Notes: generated by a model from the letters alone, not told the origin. 64,000 nucleotides of DNA from Rahnella rivi (GCF_019049655.1 NZ_JAFMOX010000054.1:1-64000); one strand, 5' to 3'; positions 7,854 through 17,215 are shown, numbered from the stretch's first letter. Numbers and translations are program-made.

Positions 7854-8360
7854 CTACTTATTGGTTTTTGAGGCATCTTCCTGTTTAACCTGTTCCATCC
7901 AACCTTCCAGTGACCATAGGCAGGTTGCGGATTCAACGCCAGGAACATCAAGCAATGCCAGACGTGTGTCATTATAAATACGCATCATTTCTTCTTTAGG
8001 CTTATTTAACGGTGAAACACAGGATAGAACGCTTCCCTGCTGATGCTTATATTTGTGCTTATCGAGTATGGCGAGAGTATTCAATGTCTCTTTAGCATTT
8101 GGGGCAATAGCATAATAAAGTGCTTCGGAAAGCTGTTCTGCCTGTTGCTGATTGATCACTGATGCTAAATCTGGTGCCAAAGATATCCAATCATTTTGAC
8201 CGTTGGCAATATTCTTAAGTGCGGTTTTCCAATCATCTGATGATACTTTTTCAGAGAATTCAGTTTCGCCATATTTTTGGATTTCACTGCGTAATTTTTG
8301 CGGAGAGGCCGCAGCAAAAGCCATCAAAGGAAAAAATAAAAGTGCGGCAAAAACTCTCAT
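7854..8360 (-). CDS. Secreted putative immunity protein for the first Tlde1-like effector
   Basis: The 168-residue protein has a clear signal peptide (MRVFAALLFFPLMAFAAA, cleavage near residue 18) and two cysteines in the mature part (VLSCVSP, ATCLWS), suggesting a disulfide in the periplasm. The rest is helical and acidic. Its ATG overlaps the stop of the upstream DUF2778 effector by 4 bases (ATGA at 8357-8360). Periplasmic immunity proteins of this size are known for Tlde1 (Tldi1), so this is the expected partner. The family assignment rests on position and secretion, not on a recognised motif. Confidence 0.65.
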   Translation of the reverse strand: MRVFAALLFFPLMAFAAASPQKLRSEIQKYGETEFSEKVSSDDWKTALKNIANGQNDWISLAPDLASVINQQQAEQLSEALYYAIAPNAKETLNTLAILDKHKYKHQQGSVLSCVSPLNKPKEEMMRIYNDTRLALLDVPGVESATCLWSLEGWMEQVKQEDASKTNK

Positions 8361-8713
8361 CTCACTACCTCAAGAGATTCAGACGACCCTCGAATTTGAT
8401 GACGTACTGTTGGCGGCAGGATGATGCAACCCTCAGATGCGAAACCTGCCGGACCATGCGTTCTTTCGCCATGAATACGAAATAGGCTCCTACCAAAAGA
8501 ATCGCCATATGTCTGGTGAAGTTCTATCGTCATAGGGCCTTTAGATGCCGTTGTGGAACCAATTCGGTAAGTCCCACGTGGAAGAGGCCCCATTCCTCTA
8601 ACATGTTGGCGATCTGGATTGTTTTTGTTGGTCAATGCACCCGAATAACCTTGTCCAACTAATACACCGTCATGAAACATTTCACCGGTACTCTGTTTAT
8701 ATGTCCAAACCAT
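8357..8713 (-). CDS. DUF2778 / Tlde1-type L,D-transpeptidase-like T6SS effector (first copy)
   Basis: The 118-residue protein is a compact, near-canonical DUF2778 domain: it starts MVWTYKQSTGEM, then GYSG, KNNP, GMGPLPRGTYRIG, FRIHGE with H81, and ASEGCII with S93 and C96. The His and Cys are those of the L,D-transpeptidase-like active site in Tlde1. It has no signal peptide. The ATG has a GGGAG ribosome site and lies 12 bases after the hcp stop, so it is co-transcribed with hcp and probably rides on the Hcp tube. The secreted immunity candidate is coupled downstream. Confidence 0.85.
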   Translation of the reverse strand: MVWTYKQSTGEMFHDGVLVGQGYSGALTNKNNPDRQHVRGMGPLPRGTYRIGSTTASKGPMTIELHQTYGDSFGRSLFRIHGERTHGPAGFASEGCIILPPTVRHQIRGSSESLEVVR

Positions 8714-8725
8714 TTTTACATCTCC

Positions 8726-9217
8726 CTATGCAGTAGTGCGTTCATCCCAGCTATCAGAATACTGAGTGTTTCCATCCAGGTATTTCCATGTGATTTTTTC
8801 ATATCTCAATTCTACATATTCGATATGACTCCTCTTTTCGCCATACGCAGATTTAATATCGTGCATCATTGGAATGATTCCAATAACTTTTACGTTCTCT
8901 AAAAAGGTATTGAAATATTCGACTTCCTGCCCAGCATCGTTAATACGGTAGTATTTTATTTCAGCTGATTTGAGCGTTTGTCCGGTACATATTGCTTTAT
9001 AGATGTAGGGAGTCGATGAATCGATTTCTTTATCGAAAGTAAACGGCGCATGAATCCTGGTGCCTGTCGGCTTTCCTGTATTGTTGTCATTGGGTATTGA
9101 AACGTCATGTGTCAAACCTACTATCTCAATGCTCCCCTCACGTCCCCGGACATCAACAGAACCTTTGATATCTGCTCCGCCGTCATCCTTCAACCATAAA
9201 TATGCTGGTATAGCCAT
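8726..9217 (-). CDS. hcp: Hcp, type VI secretion tube protein
   Basis: The 163-residue protein shows the Hcp (TssD) pattern: MAIPAYLWLKDDGGADIKGS, the EIVGLTHDV strand, THIHAPF-type RIHAPFTFDKEID, HDIKSAYGEKRSH and DGNTQYSDSWDE. Hcp forms stacked hexameric rings inside the contractile sheath and carries small effectors in its lumen. I chose the ATG at 9217 because AAGGAG lies 8 bases upstream and the known N-terminus starts MAIP; the longer frame to 9268 has no family support. It is an orphan hcp, as no tss structural genes are in the window, and the main apparatus must lie elsewhere. It leads the two effector-immunity pairs. Confidence 0.92.
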   Translation of the reverse strand: MAIPAYLWLKDDGGADIKGSVDVRGREGSIEIVGLTHDVSIPNDNNTGKPTGTRIHAPFTFDKEIDSSTPYIYKAICTGQTLKSAEIKYYRINDAGQEVEYFNTFLENVKVIGIIPMMHDIKSAYGEKRSHIEYVELRYEKITWKYLDGNTQYSDSWDERTTA

Positions 9218-9429
9218 TATTAACAACTCCTTATGTTTTGTGGGAAAAACATACACCTCAAAAGCCACTTGAACAATATGGACTTCTACCGCAAGGCAAA
9301 GATTGTCTATTTAGCAGGTGAAGCATTTAGGTGGCAGATAATTGCCATGCATAACATTAAGAAATATATGGAAATCATATCTAAAAAAATCCACCACATT
9401 GTATAAACACACAGTTGAATGGGGTGGGG

Positions 9430-9615
9430 ATGGAAGGATTACAAACAGCTGCATTGTTAGAGAGGATCGCGTTAATTGCCAAATTAGCCACATCTACAGA
9501 TTGCGATCATGTTGAACTTGAGAGGGTTGACATTTGGATTGCGGAAATGGCGGTAACCGCAAAAGAGGAGTTAATTGCCGTTATCTTTGACGTTAACGGT
9601 GCGCGCCTAGCTTGA
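9430..9615 (+). CDS. Hypothetical 61-residue acidic protein
   Basis: Starting at ATG 9430, the frame encodes a compact, acidic, mostly helical peptide (ERIALIAKLATSTD, then VDIWIAEMAVTAKEELIAVIF). The G-rich stretch (GGGGTGGGG) abuts the ATG, so a TTG at 9415 or GTG at 9424 may be used instead. Regular codon use supports a real gene, but no family is recognised. It lies alone between the T6SS cargo island and the autotransporter. Confidence 0.4.
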   Translation: MEGLQTAALLERIALIAKLATSTDCDHVELERVDIWIAEMAVTAKEELIAVIFDVNGARLA

Positions 9616-9916
9616 TGCAACTAAAAGCCGTGATGTTGCCGCGTCGGCACGATTTGCGGCAGAATAACGGGCGGGCAGTCTTCAACGTCGATGCTGGCCT
9701 GAACCGGGGCGGGTGCATGGTCTGCGTCGGTAAAATCAACGACGACCTCTCTGGAATATCGTTATCCCATCCGAGAAATAATCAACAGGGCTTTTGGCTG
9801 GCGATTACCGTTTACTCGCCTACTATATTATCTGGTGAGCATTACTGATAGGGCGGTTATAAAGCATTTTTGCTCGTTATATTTAATGATTAATTTTTCT
9901 GGGGAAGGATAAATAG
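9616..9916. other. Intergenic stretch before the autotransporter
   Basis: No convincing gene is seen. A 78-codon frame (9612-9848) starts with TTG/ATG overlapping the previous stop but has no family features. Another frame through the same bases looks equally protein-like, so a decayed gene is possible. The last ~70 bases are A+T-rich and probably hold the autotransporter promoter. Confidence 0.4.
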
Positions 9917-12505
9917 TTGAAAACTAAAATGAAGCTTTTTCTCTTTAGTGGGATCGCTGGCAGCTATGGGTTATTTAATCCTGTGAATGCTCTGGCAGCC
10001 TGTACTCCCGCGGTGGGGAATGACGTAAGCATAACCTGTGATGGAATAATAAATACCCAGCAATCCTTTACTGATGCAAGTGGTATCACTGCGACGATTA
10101 TTCCCCGTACGCAAATTACTCTTACTGAACAGGATACGCCTGCCTTTTATTTCAATACCTCATCCAGCCGCCTTCAAAACCAGGGCAACATTACTACAGA
10201 CGCCATCACCAGTGATGGTGTGGCTTTAGAGACCCTCAGTGCGTTCACTTTAATAAACGACGCCTCCATAGGCACTTCGGGCAGTAATTCCAACGCCGTC
10301 CATTTGTCGGGTGTTTTTGATAGCACCATTACCAACAATGGACAGTTAAGCACAACGGGGAACGTCAGTTCAGGGATCCTCTTAGATGCAAACATTGGCA
10401 ATAACACCATAAATAACAATGGCGTTATTACCACGACCGGTGCTCAATCCCATGGTATCTGGGTCACAGGAGAGAGTCGGAACATCGCAATCAACAACAG
10501 CGGAAGCATCACAGCAAGCGGTCCAAGCAGTTCCGGTATCTTCGTTGATACGGCCACAACGACGGCTGAAGATGTCGCGGTGGTAAACAGCTCATCAGGT
10601 GTGATCTATTCTGAGACTGACGATGGTATTAACTTTAGCCGTGATTCAACCGGTACCATTGATAACGCAGGGATAATTGAAGCGGCTGATAGCGGCATTT
10701 CTTTGCAGGATAACGCGCAAGTTTCACGCATTATCAATGATGGAATTATTGCTGCCGGGCGCGGAGGGATTACCCTTGACGATACCAGCGGAACCAATTT
10801 ACTGCTTAACCGCGGTGTTATTGGTTCGATCGAAGGGGATGCGATTCGTGTCAGTGAAACCAGCACCGTCACTAATGGTATAAATAATGAAGGCATTATT
10901 ATTGGCAGGGTTGATGCTCCGGCAACGAATATGAGCAACAGTGGCCTGTTTGATTTGCTCAATAATAATTCCCCTTCACGCGTGGCCAACTATAGCCAGT
11001 CTTCAAATGCCTTCCTGGCATTGCAGGCTGAGAATGCCACTAATTATGGGCAATTGCAGGTTGCCGGAACGGCATCGCTGGCGGGTAATACCATTGTGGT
11101 GACCAATGGTAGCCAGGACTTTAGCAATGGCGATTTGTTGAGTGATGTGGTCACCTCCTCAAGCCTTATCGGTACCCCGACATCGGTGATTGATGACTCT
11201 CTGCGCTTCCAGTTTGTACAGGAGTTGACACCCACAAGTTACTCATTACGCATCGTGGATACAGGACTTACCAGCGTACAAACGGCGGTCACCACGCAAA
11301 CCGCTTCACCGACGGCCTCCCGTATCGGTGGCGCCATCGACCAGATTATAGCCAAAACAACTTCCGCTGGTGAAGGCACCAGTCCGGGTACTCTTCCCGG
11401 CGCAAACCCGGACACCGGCGGCAACGGTAATGAGTCCAGCTATTGCTCTGGCGCGTTAGGGGCGACGGTCTGCGCCATCACTTCCTCCTCGAACGCACAA
11501 CAGGTTTACCGTAACGTCGTGCAGTTAGGGCCGTTGATGAACGGTATGCTGCCTTATGCCGAGTTAAATAATGCGCGTGCCTTTGGCAATATTGTGGACT
11601 CTCGCCAGGATTCGGTGCGGGAGTCTGGTCAATACGAAGAGTTTAATCCCGAGAAGTATTTATGGATCAGGCCGGTAGGTCGATGGGATAACCAGGAACA
11701 ACGTGACGGGTTGGATGGTTATAAATCTGATACTCGCGGTATCGCCATTGGCGCCGATGTGCCGGTATTACAACAGGCTCGCGTGGGTGTGGCAGTGGGC
11801 ACCAGCCGCACCGATGTGAAGGATACTTCAGACGATTTCCGCCATGATGCGCAGATCGAAAGCTGGAATACCCTGCTTTATGGCAGCTTTGACTTCACTC
11901 CCGCCACATCCCTGACCTGGAAAGCGGGCTACGGGCGAGACAGCGTTGAGGGTAATCGTTACCTGAACATCATTAACCCGTCGTCCTCTGACCTCGCTTT
12001 TGGCGGCGTGGCGCGTTCCAGCTATGACAGCCGTAATCTGCAGGCAGGCCTCGGTTTACAGAGCATCTTCAATCTGACGGACGATTTGACCCTGACGCCG
12101 ATAGTGCGTGGCGACTACTACAGTATCAAGGACAAAGGCTACACCGAGAAAAATGCCAGCGATCTGGGTCTGGATGTGGATGGGCAGACGCTTGAAGCGA
12201 TGATTGTTTCCACCAAAGCCAAGCTGGGTTTCCAGGTGTCTAACTTTGTGAATGTGCATGCGACGGCGGGTGTGGGGTATGACACCATCAATGACCGTAG
12301 CGCCAACCGGATCTCCTTTACCGGCAGCCCTGATACCCCGATCACCTACCAGAGCATGGAGCAGAGCCCGTGGATTGGGATGGCGGGCGTAGGCGTGACC
12401 GCAAAGTTCACTGACCAACTGGACGGCACCGTTCAGTACGATTCAGAGCAACGCTCCAGCTTCTTCAGCCAAAGCATTGCCGTTAAGGTGCGTTACGCTT
12501 TCTGA
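9917..12505 (+). CDS. Classical (type Va) autotransporter, adhesin-like passenger
   Basis: The 862-residue protein has a signal peptide (MKLFLFSGIAGSYGLFNPVNALA) and a passenger of ~450 residues. The passenger is made of short repeats such as ITNNGQLSTTG, INNNGVITTTG and GIFVDTATTT, typical of a right-handed beta-helix. A Gly/Pro-rich linker follows (~residues 480-505), then a ~300-residue autotransporter beta-domain from around YLWIRPVGRWDNQE, ending in an aromatic Y-A-F terminus. The only cysteine-rich spot is a C-x8-C pair (YCSGALGATVC) before the barrel. A TTG start (9917) is preferred because AAGGA sits 7 bases upstream; ATG 9929 is the alternative. The passenger lacks obvious protease or esterase motifs, so adhesion or aggregation is the likely role. 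Confidence 0.85.
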   Translation: MKTKMKLFLFSGIAGSYGLFNPVNALAACTPAVGNDVSITCDGIINTQQSFTDASGITATIIPRTQITLTEQDTPAFYFNTSSSRLQNQGNITTDAITSDGVALETLSAFTLINDASIGTSGSNSNAVHLSGVFDSTITNNGQLSTTGNVSSGILLDANIGNNTINNNGVITTTGAQSHGIWVTGESRNIAINNSGSITASGPSSSGIFVDTATTTAEDVAVVNSSSGVIYSETDDGINFSRDSTGTIDNAGIIEAADSGISLQDNAQVSRIINDGIIAAGRGGITLDDTSGTNLLLNRGVIGSIEGDAIRVSETSTVTNGINNEGIIIGRVDAPATNMSNSGLFDLLNNNSPSRVANYSQSSNAFLALQAENATNYGQLQVAGTASLAGNTIVVTNGSQDFSNGDLLSDVVTSSSLIGTPTSVIDDSLRFQFVQELTPTSYSLRIVDTGLTSVQTAVTTQTASPTASRIGGAIDQIIAKTTSAGEGTSPGTLPGANPDTGGNGNESSYCSGALGATVCAITSSSNAQQVYRNVVQLGPLMNGMLPYAELNNARAFGNIVDSRQDSVRESGQYEEFNPEKYLWIRPVGRWDNQEQRDGLDGYKSDTRGIAIGADVPVLQQARVGVAVGTSRTDVKDTSDDFRHDAQIESWNTLLYGSFDFTPATSLTWKAGYGRDSVEGNRYLNIINPSSSDLAFGGVARSSYDSRNLQAGLGLQSIFNLTDDLTLTPIVRGDYYSIKDKGYTEKNASDLGLDVDGQTLEAMIVSTKAKLGFQVSNFVNVHATAGVGYDTINDRSANRISFTGSPDTPITYQSMEQSPWIGMAGVGVTAKFTDQLDGTVQYDSEQRSSFFSQSIAVKVRYAF

Positions 12506-12532
12506 TAACAATCTGAATTAACGGACTGACCA

Positions 12533-12564
12533 AAGCCACCCGCAACCGCAGGTGGCTTTTTTTT
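12533..12564 (+). terminator. Rho-independent terminator after the autotransporter
   Basis: An AAGCCACC / GGTGGCTT stem with a 10-base loop is followed by eight T residues. Confidence 0.9.
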
Positions 12565-12783
12565 GCCTTCCCCCAAAGGACGATGATGGGGGGCGCAGGT
12601 AAAACAAAGAATTTCCTGCGCTACGTCGGTTTTTAGGCGGCATGCCCTGCAACATCCAAAATTTCCTGCACTTACAAATTTATCAACATAAATCAATGAT
12701 TTACATCTTGCGTAAGCCGCTCTAAGCCCTGTAACGATGCTCAGGCGTGGACAGGATGTGGGCACTCAATGTAAGGATTGTGT
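12565..12783. other. Intergenic stretch without a recognisable gene
   Basis: The sequence is mixed in composition. TATCAACATAAATCAATGATTTACATC around 12688-12715 could be promoter sequence for the small frames that follow, but no consensus pair is clear. Nothing else is seen. Confidence 0.3.
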
Positions 12784-12858
12784 ATGACTATCCATAACGT
12801 TCTTTACAACAGAAATCTCCGTTTAAATGACACAAAACAAATTAATATCATTCGTTAA
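12784..12858 (+). CDS. Possible 24-residue small ORF
   Basis: ATG at 12784 follows AAGGA with 6-base spacing, and the frame ends at TAA 12858. The peptide (begins MTIHNVLYNRN) is basic and has no recognisable family. It may be a leader peptide for the next small gene or chance; only the ribosome site supports it. Confidence 0.25.
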   Translation: MTIHNVLYNRNLRLNDTKQINIIR

Positions 12859-12899
12859 TAATATAATGCGCTGAGATTTTAAGGTGTTAAGGAAAGTTG

Positions 12900-13043
12900 A
12901 TGGAATTGAATAAAGAGGAAGCAGAGGTGGTTGCGGGGTTTATAGCCGCCAACTGGTCGGCATTTTCACAGGCAGCAGAGGAAGTGATGTCCGTCTGCGC
13001 CCTGCACCGGCTGGCCGAAAAATTAGAGCTTGAGAACGTCTGA
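12900..13043 (+). CDS. Hypothetical 47-residue protein
   Basis: ATG 12900 has AAGGA 6 bases upstream. The peptide is acidic and helical (starts MELNKEEAEVVAGFIAAN, ends LAEKLELENV). Balanced codon use and a good ribosome site suggest a true small gene. It is too short to place in a family. A strong terminator lies 160 bases downstream. Confidence 0.45.
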   Translation: MELNKEEAEVVAGFIAANWSAFSQAAEEVMSVCALHRLAEKLELENV

Positions 13044-13205
13044 CTTGTTTTAGAACCCGGCACACCGGTCATTGATAAAGCCAGTCATGCAGCACGTAAA
13101 TAATCACAACCGGATTGATATAAAAGCACGAATCAGCCAATCCCCTTGAATCCATTCAGAAAGTACCGTTCAAACCCAACGTGTTTGTCACCTGTTCTGG
13201 ATAAA

Positions 13206-13236
13206 AAAACGGCCTTCAAACTGAAGGCCGTTTTTA
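13206..13236. terminator. Bidirectional terminator between the small gene and hpt
   Basis: A 12-base stem, AAACGGCCTTCA with TGAAGGCCGTTT and a 3-base loop, is flanked by A-run and T-run, so it can serve both strands. Confidence 0.9.
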
Positions 13237-13287
13237 TTCGAATGAATTACTGCCCGCGCCCAAAGGGCTAAAACGGATTGCCAGACA

Positions 13288-13824
13288 CTACTCGTCGAGC
13301 ATCACAACTTTGCCCACATACGGCAGATGGCGGTAGCGCTGGGCGTAGTCGATGCCGTAGCCGACAACGAATTCGTCGGGGATGGCGAAACCCACGTACT
13401 CCACTTTCACGTCCACTTCGCGGCGTTCTGGTTTATCCAGCAGCGTACAGATGGCGAGGGATTTCGGGCCGCGCAGTTGCAGGAGTTCGCGCACTTTGCT
13501 CAGCGTGTTACCGGAATCGATGATGTCTTCGACGATCAGAACGTCTTTACCGCGAATGTCTTCGTCGAGATCTTTAAGAATCTTCACGTCGCGGGTGGTG
13601 GACATGCCGTTGCCGTAGCTGGAAGCGGTCATGAAGTCGACTTCGTGCGGCACATCGACAGTGCGGCACAGGTCAGCCATAAACATGAAGGAACCGCGCA
13701 GCAGTCCAACCAGCACCATTTCGCTGCCGCTGTCGCGGTAGTGTTCGGTGATTTCACGGCCCAACTCGGCAATTCGGGTTTTGACTTCCTGCTCGGAAAT
13801 CATGACGTCTACGCGATGTTTCAT
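13288..13824 (-). CDS. hpt: Hypoxanthine phosphoribosyltransferase
   Basis: The 178-residue protein is nearly colinear with E. coli Hpt. It converts hypoxanthine (and weakly guanine) plus PRPP to IMP/GMP in purine salvage in the cytoplasm. Key segments are the LLRGSFMF motif I loop, the DFMTASSYG flexible loop, the PRPP-binding [14 protein letters not shown] motif and [12 protein letters not shown] start at ATG 13824 (MKHRVDV) because it matches the family length and has AGGTGG upstream; the GTG at 13839 would add five residues. A TATAAT promoter and a leader hairpin lie upstream. Confidence 0.96.
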   Translation of the reverse strand: MKHRVDVMISEQEVKTRIAELGREITEHYRDSGSEMVLVGLLRGSFMFMADLCRTVDVPHEVDFMTASSYGNGMSTTRDVKILKDLDEDIRGKDVLIVEDIIDSGNTLSKVRELLQLRGPKSLAICTLLDKPERREVDVKVEYVGFAIPDEFVVGYGIDYAQRYRHLPYVGKVVMLDE

Positions 13825-13858
13825 ATAAAGACTAACCACCTGATTTGAGGATATTTAT

Positions 13859-13881
13859 CGCCGTTTTTCAACAAAACGGCG
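13859..13881 (-). other. Leader hairpin in the hpt 5' region
   Basis: A 9-base perfect stem (CGCCGTTTT / AAAACGGCG) with a 5-base loop lies between the hpt promoter and start codon, ending about 35 bases upstream of the ATG. Its role is unknown. Confidence 0.5.
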
Positions 13882-13898
13882 ACCTTGAAGCGGAAAGG

Positions 13899-13927
13899 AT
13901 TATATCAAAGAACCCGGCGACGGGTCA
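13899..13927 (-). promoter_or_regulatory. Sigma-70 promoter of hpt
   Basis: On the minus strand TGACCC and a perfect TATAAT are separated by 17 bases. They lie 70-100 bases upstream of the hpt start. Confidence 0.65.
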
Positions 13928-13953
13928 CGCGCCGGGCGGGTACGGGTAGGATT

Positions 13954-15558
13954 TTATGCAGAAACGGTAAATCCGAGCATCATGCCGGTGTCTTCGTGTT
14001 CCAGCAGATGGCAGTGCGCCATGTATGCATGTTGCTTATCCGCCAGATGATTAAAGCGCACCAGCACTTCGCTGCGCGCGCCTTCAACGCGCACGATATC
14101 TTTCCAGCCCTGACGATGCGGCGCCACCGGCTGACCGTTTTCAGAAAGAATACGGAACTGGGTGCCGTGGATATGGAACGGATGCAGCATCATGTCGCCT
14201 TCGCCCGAGAGGGTCCATTTCTCGTACTGGCCCTGCTTCACATCGAATGCAGGCACATTCATGTCATAGGATTTGCCATTGATTTTATTGCCCTGCATGA
14301 AATCGTATTGGCCGGAAGCTTTGCTCATGTCCATGCCCGCCATCCCGCCGTGGGCATCGTGACCGCTATCAGACATGCCTGGCATGGCGGCCATCTCGCC
14401 ATCGCCGTGATCCATGCTCATGCCGGCCATAGCGTTGTGTCCATACTTCGCCATCAGCGCGGCCATACCCTGCTGATCCAGTTGCGGATCCATCATCAGT
14501 TGCAGCCAGCGGGTCGGCAGGTTATCGACGGAAACCAGCGCCGGCAGCGGCACCAGTGTGTCCGGCAGTGTACTGCCGCTTTGGGTCAGCGTCGGCTGAA
14601 TGCGCAGCACAGGCAGCGGCTTGTCGAACGGCGCCAGCGTCATGCCCATCTGTCTGACCGGCAGCGTGACCAGATCAAAAGCTTTGCTGTCGCTGCAATC
14701 AATCAGCACTTCAAAACGCTCGCCCATCAGCAGCGGTAAATCGTTGACTTTCACCGGTTCCGGCAGAAAACCGCCGTCGCTGGCGATGACATACATCGGG
14801 CGGCCATCACTGGTGGCGATGTGCAGCGAGCGCGCATTACAGCCATTGAGTAAACGAAAACGCACCCAGCCGCGGGAAATGCCGTGCTGCGGATAGACCG
14901 CGCCGTTGGTAAGCATGTGTTGTCCGAACCAGCCCACGGCGGCGGTCATCACATCCATCTCATAATCGATTTTCCCTGCGTCATTCAGGCGTTTGTCCTG
15001 CAAAATGACCGGGATGTCATCCACGCCCCAGCGTTTCGGGATCTGCAACAGATCGCTGGCTTCATCTTCAATCAGCACCAGACCGGCCAGCCCCATTGCC
15101 ACCTGATACCCGCTGGTCTGGTGCGGATGCGGGTGGAACCAGCAGGTCGCGGCGGGCTGATCGAGCTGTAAAGTCACTTTGCGATTTTGCCCTGGCGGGA
15201 TAAGCGCCTGCGGGCCGCCATCAACGTCACCGGCAATGTCCAGCCCGTGCCAGTGAACGGTGCTGGCGACGTCCAGTCGGTTATTGACGGTGACGCTGAC
15301 CGGCGTCCCCCGGCGAATGCGCAGCGCCGGGCCAAGCAGATTGCCGTTCACGCCCCAGGTGTCAGTGCTGATGCCCGGCAAGAACTGACTCTGACCCCGT
15401 TGCAGTGTCAGCGAAATGCTGCCACGAACATCCGGCTCCAGTAACGCGGGGATCGGCAATGGCGGGCGGCTCTCGGCCAGCGCATAACGGCTCCAGCCGG
15501 GAAACGCGCTGGCTGCGCCCATCAGGGTCGTCCACTTTACGAAATCGCGACGGTTCAT
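13954..15558 (-). CDS. cueO: Multicopper oxidase CueO
   Basis: CueO is a periplasmic cuprous oxidase that protects against copper. The 534-residue protein starts with a Tat signal ([21 protein letters not shown] cleavage). Copper ligands are visible in HWHG (first cupredoxin domain), FHPHPH, HPFHIHG and [13 protein letters not shown]; the last contains the type 1 Cys-His and axial Met. Residues ~355-415 form the Met/His-rich insert ([24 protein letters not shown]) that binds Cu(I) substrate in E. coli CueO. The gene stands alone behind a CueR-type promoter. A GC-rich hairpin at ~13913-13936 downstream may end the transcript. Confidence 0.96.
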   Translation of the reverse strand: MNRRDFVKWTTLMGAASAFPGWSRYALAESRPPLPIPALLEPDVRGSISLTLQRGQSQFLPGISTDTWGVNGNLLGPALRIRRGTPVSVTVNNRLDVASTVHWHGLDIAGDVDGGPQALIPPGQNRKVTLQLDQPAATCWFHPHPHQTSGYQVAMGLAGLVLIEDEASDLLQIPKRWGVDDIPVILQDKRLNDAGKIDYEMDVMTAAVGWFGQHMLTNGAVYPQHGISRGWVRFRLLNGCNARSLHIATSDGRPMYVIASDGGFLPEPVKVNDLPLLMGERFEVLIDCSDSKAFDLVTLPVRQMGMTLAPFDKPLPVLRIQPTLTQSGSTLPDTLVPLPALVSVDNLPTRWLQLMMDPQLDQQGMAALMAKYGHNAMAGMSMDHGDGEMAAMPGMSDSGHDAHGGMAGMDMSKASGQYDFMQGNKINGKSYDMNVPAFDVKQGQYEKWTLSGEGDMMLHPFHIHGTQFRILSENGQPVAPHRQGWKDIVRVEGARSEVLVRFNHLADKQHAYMAHCHLLEHEDTGMMLGFTVSA

Positions 15559-15620
15559 GTTCAGTCCTTATGATTGGAATTTGCCAGGCGCAAACGCATC
15601 GGGCGGCATTATAGCCTGTT

Positions 15621-15652
15621 ACCCTAAACCCTGCCCCTGGGGGAAGGTCAAG
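15621..15652 (-). promoter_or_regulatory. CueR-type (MerR-family) copper-responsive promoter of cueO
   Basis: On the minus strand TTGACC (-35) is followed by the imperfect dyad CCTTCCCCCAGGGGCAGGG and TAGGGT (-10). The spacer is 19 bases, the over-long spacing characteristic of MerR-family promoters. It matches the E. coli copA/cueO pattern, in which -35 and operator start TTGACCTTCC. Confidence 0.8.
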
Positions 15653-15772
15653 CGGCGGGCCGGGCTAAAGAAACTTCGTGACCCTTTGTGCTAATATGGT
15701 AACGTCATTTTATTGCTGTTTGAGCCGAGTCTTTCTCATTTTCTTTCCCTTTAAAAGAACAAGAACACGCCC

Positions 15773-16120
15773 ATGAAAAGAACAACACTGTGTTTGCTGT
15801 TGCTGTCACTGCTCGGCTTCTCCTCCGCCAGCCAGGCGTTAAGTGAATCAGAAGCCGAAGATCTGGCGGATCTGACCGCCGTTTTCGTGTTTCTTAAAAA
15901 TAACTGCGGCTATGAACAATTGCCGAATACTCAGATCAAACGGGCAATCGTGTTTTTTGCCCAGCAAAACCGCTGGGATCTGAGCAATTACAACAGCTTC
16001 AATATGCAGGCGATGGGTGAAGACAGCTACCGCGATCTGAGCGGTATTGCGGTGCCAAAACCGACCAAATGTAAATCTCTGGCGCGTGATTCGCTGAGCC
16101 TGCTGGCTTACACCAACTGA
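15773..16120 (+). CDS. yacC: YacC, PulS/OutS-family periplasmic protein
   Basis: The 115-residue protein has a signal peptide (MKRTTLCLLLLSLLGFSSASQA) without a lipobox. The mature part closely follows E. coli YacC: SESEAEDLADLTAVFVFLKNNCGY, FFAQQNRWDLSNY, EDSYRDLSGI and a Cys near the end. The family is related to pilotins of type II secretins (PulS/OutS), but YacC's own role is unsettled. It sits just upstream of speE, as in E. coli. Confidence 0.93.
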   Translation: MKRTTLCLLLLSLLGFSSASQALSESEAEDLADLTAVFVFLKNNCGYEQLPNTQIKRAIVFFAQQNRWDLSNYNSFNMQAMGEDSYRDLSGIAVPKPTKCKSLARDSLSLLAYTN

Positions 16121-16311
16121 TGACCTGCCATGGTGCTCCGTCATACTGATGCCGGAGCCTGTACTTTTTCCTCCCTTTCCTCCCCGCTTTTCCTGGCTGA
16201 ACTACACTGGATTCACAATCATTGCCTGAAATGCAACCGTGCATGCAAAGTCAGAGTTAGCTATCATGTGCGCCCATTTTTATGGCTGCGAAGGCTCAGG
16301 AGAAGTATCAG

Positions 16312-17187
16312 ATGTCCAGGAACCCGTCATCCAAAGAAATATGGTATGAGACGCTGCACGCCCATTTTGGTCAGTATTTCAGCGTCGATAAAGAGATATA
16401 CCGTGAGAAAACCGATCATCAGGATCTGGTGATTTTCGAAAATGCCGCGCTCGGTCGCGTAATGGCGCTCGACGGCGTGGTGCAAACCACTGAGCGCGAT
16501 GAGTTTATCTATCACGAAATGCTGACCCATGTGCCTTTACTGTCGCACGGTCATGCCAAAAAAGTGCTGATCATCGGCGGTGGCGACGGCGGAATGCTGC
16601 GTGAAGTGTGCCGCCACCAGGGCGTTGAGGCGATCACTATGGTCGAGATTGATGCAGGCGTGGTGGAGTTTTGCCGCCAGTATCTGCCCAACCACAGCGC
16701 CGGGGCGTATGACGATCCCCGTTTCAATCTGGTGATCGACGACGGTGTAAACTTCGTGAATCAGACCACCGACACCTTTGATGTGATCATCTCCGATTGC
16801 ACCGATCCGATCGGTCCCGGAGAAAGCCTGTTTACGTCGGCGTTCTACGAAGGCTGTGCCCGTTGTCTCAAACCGGGTGGCATTTTCGTGGCACAAAATG
16901 GCGTCTGCTTCCTCCAGCAGGATGAAGCGGTCAACAGCCACACCAAACTGAGCCACTACTTCAGTGATGTCAGTTTCTACCAGGCTGCGATCCCGACCTA
17001 TTACGGCGGCATCATGACCTTTGCCTGGGCGACCAACAGCCCGGAATATCGCCAGATTGATAACCAGACCTTGCAGGCGCGTTTTGACGCCGCTGGCCTC
17101 ACCTGTCGTTATTACAATCCGGCGATCCATCACGGCAGCTTTGCCCTGCCGCAATATTTACTGAATGCCCTGTCAGCCGCGCGCTGA
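16312..17187 (+). CDS. speE: Spermidine synthase
   Basis: The enzyme transfers aminopropyl from decarboxylated S-adenosylmethionine to putrescine. The 291-residue protein contains HQDLVIFEN, the [14 protein letters not shown] nucleotide-binding loop, MVEIDAGVV, and the [14 protein letters not shown] catalytic Asp segment with the putrescine site. ATG 16312 is used because AGGAG lies 9 bases upstream and the length fits the family; the ATG at 16282 has no site. It forms an operon with speD 28 bases downstream. Confidence 0.96.
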   Translation: MSRNPSSKEIWYETLHAHFGQYFSVDKEIYREKTDHQDLVIFENAALGRVMALDGVVQTTERDEFIYHEMLTHVPLLSHGHAKKVLIIGGGDGGMLREVCRHQGVEAITMVEIDAGVVEFCRQYLPNHSAGAYDDPRFNLVIDDGVNFVNQTTDTFDVIISDCTDPIGPGESLFTSAFYEGCARCLKPGGIFVAQNGVCFLQQDEAVNSHTKLSHYFSDVSFYQAAIPTYYGGIMTFAWATNSPEYRQIDNQTLQARFDAAGLTCRYYNPAIHHGSFALPQYLLNALSAAR

Positions 17188-17215
17188 TACTGCATCCATA
17201 AGGGGGTGAACTAAA

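Noticed and set aside
9612..9848. 78-codon frame after the small gene at 9430
   Set aside because: Poor start, no family features, and another frame through the same bases looks equally protein-like.
13885..14739. 284-codon frame antisense to cueO, rich in His and Arg
   Set aside because: It is the complement of a well-supported gene. GC-rich third positions produce such shadow frames.
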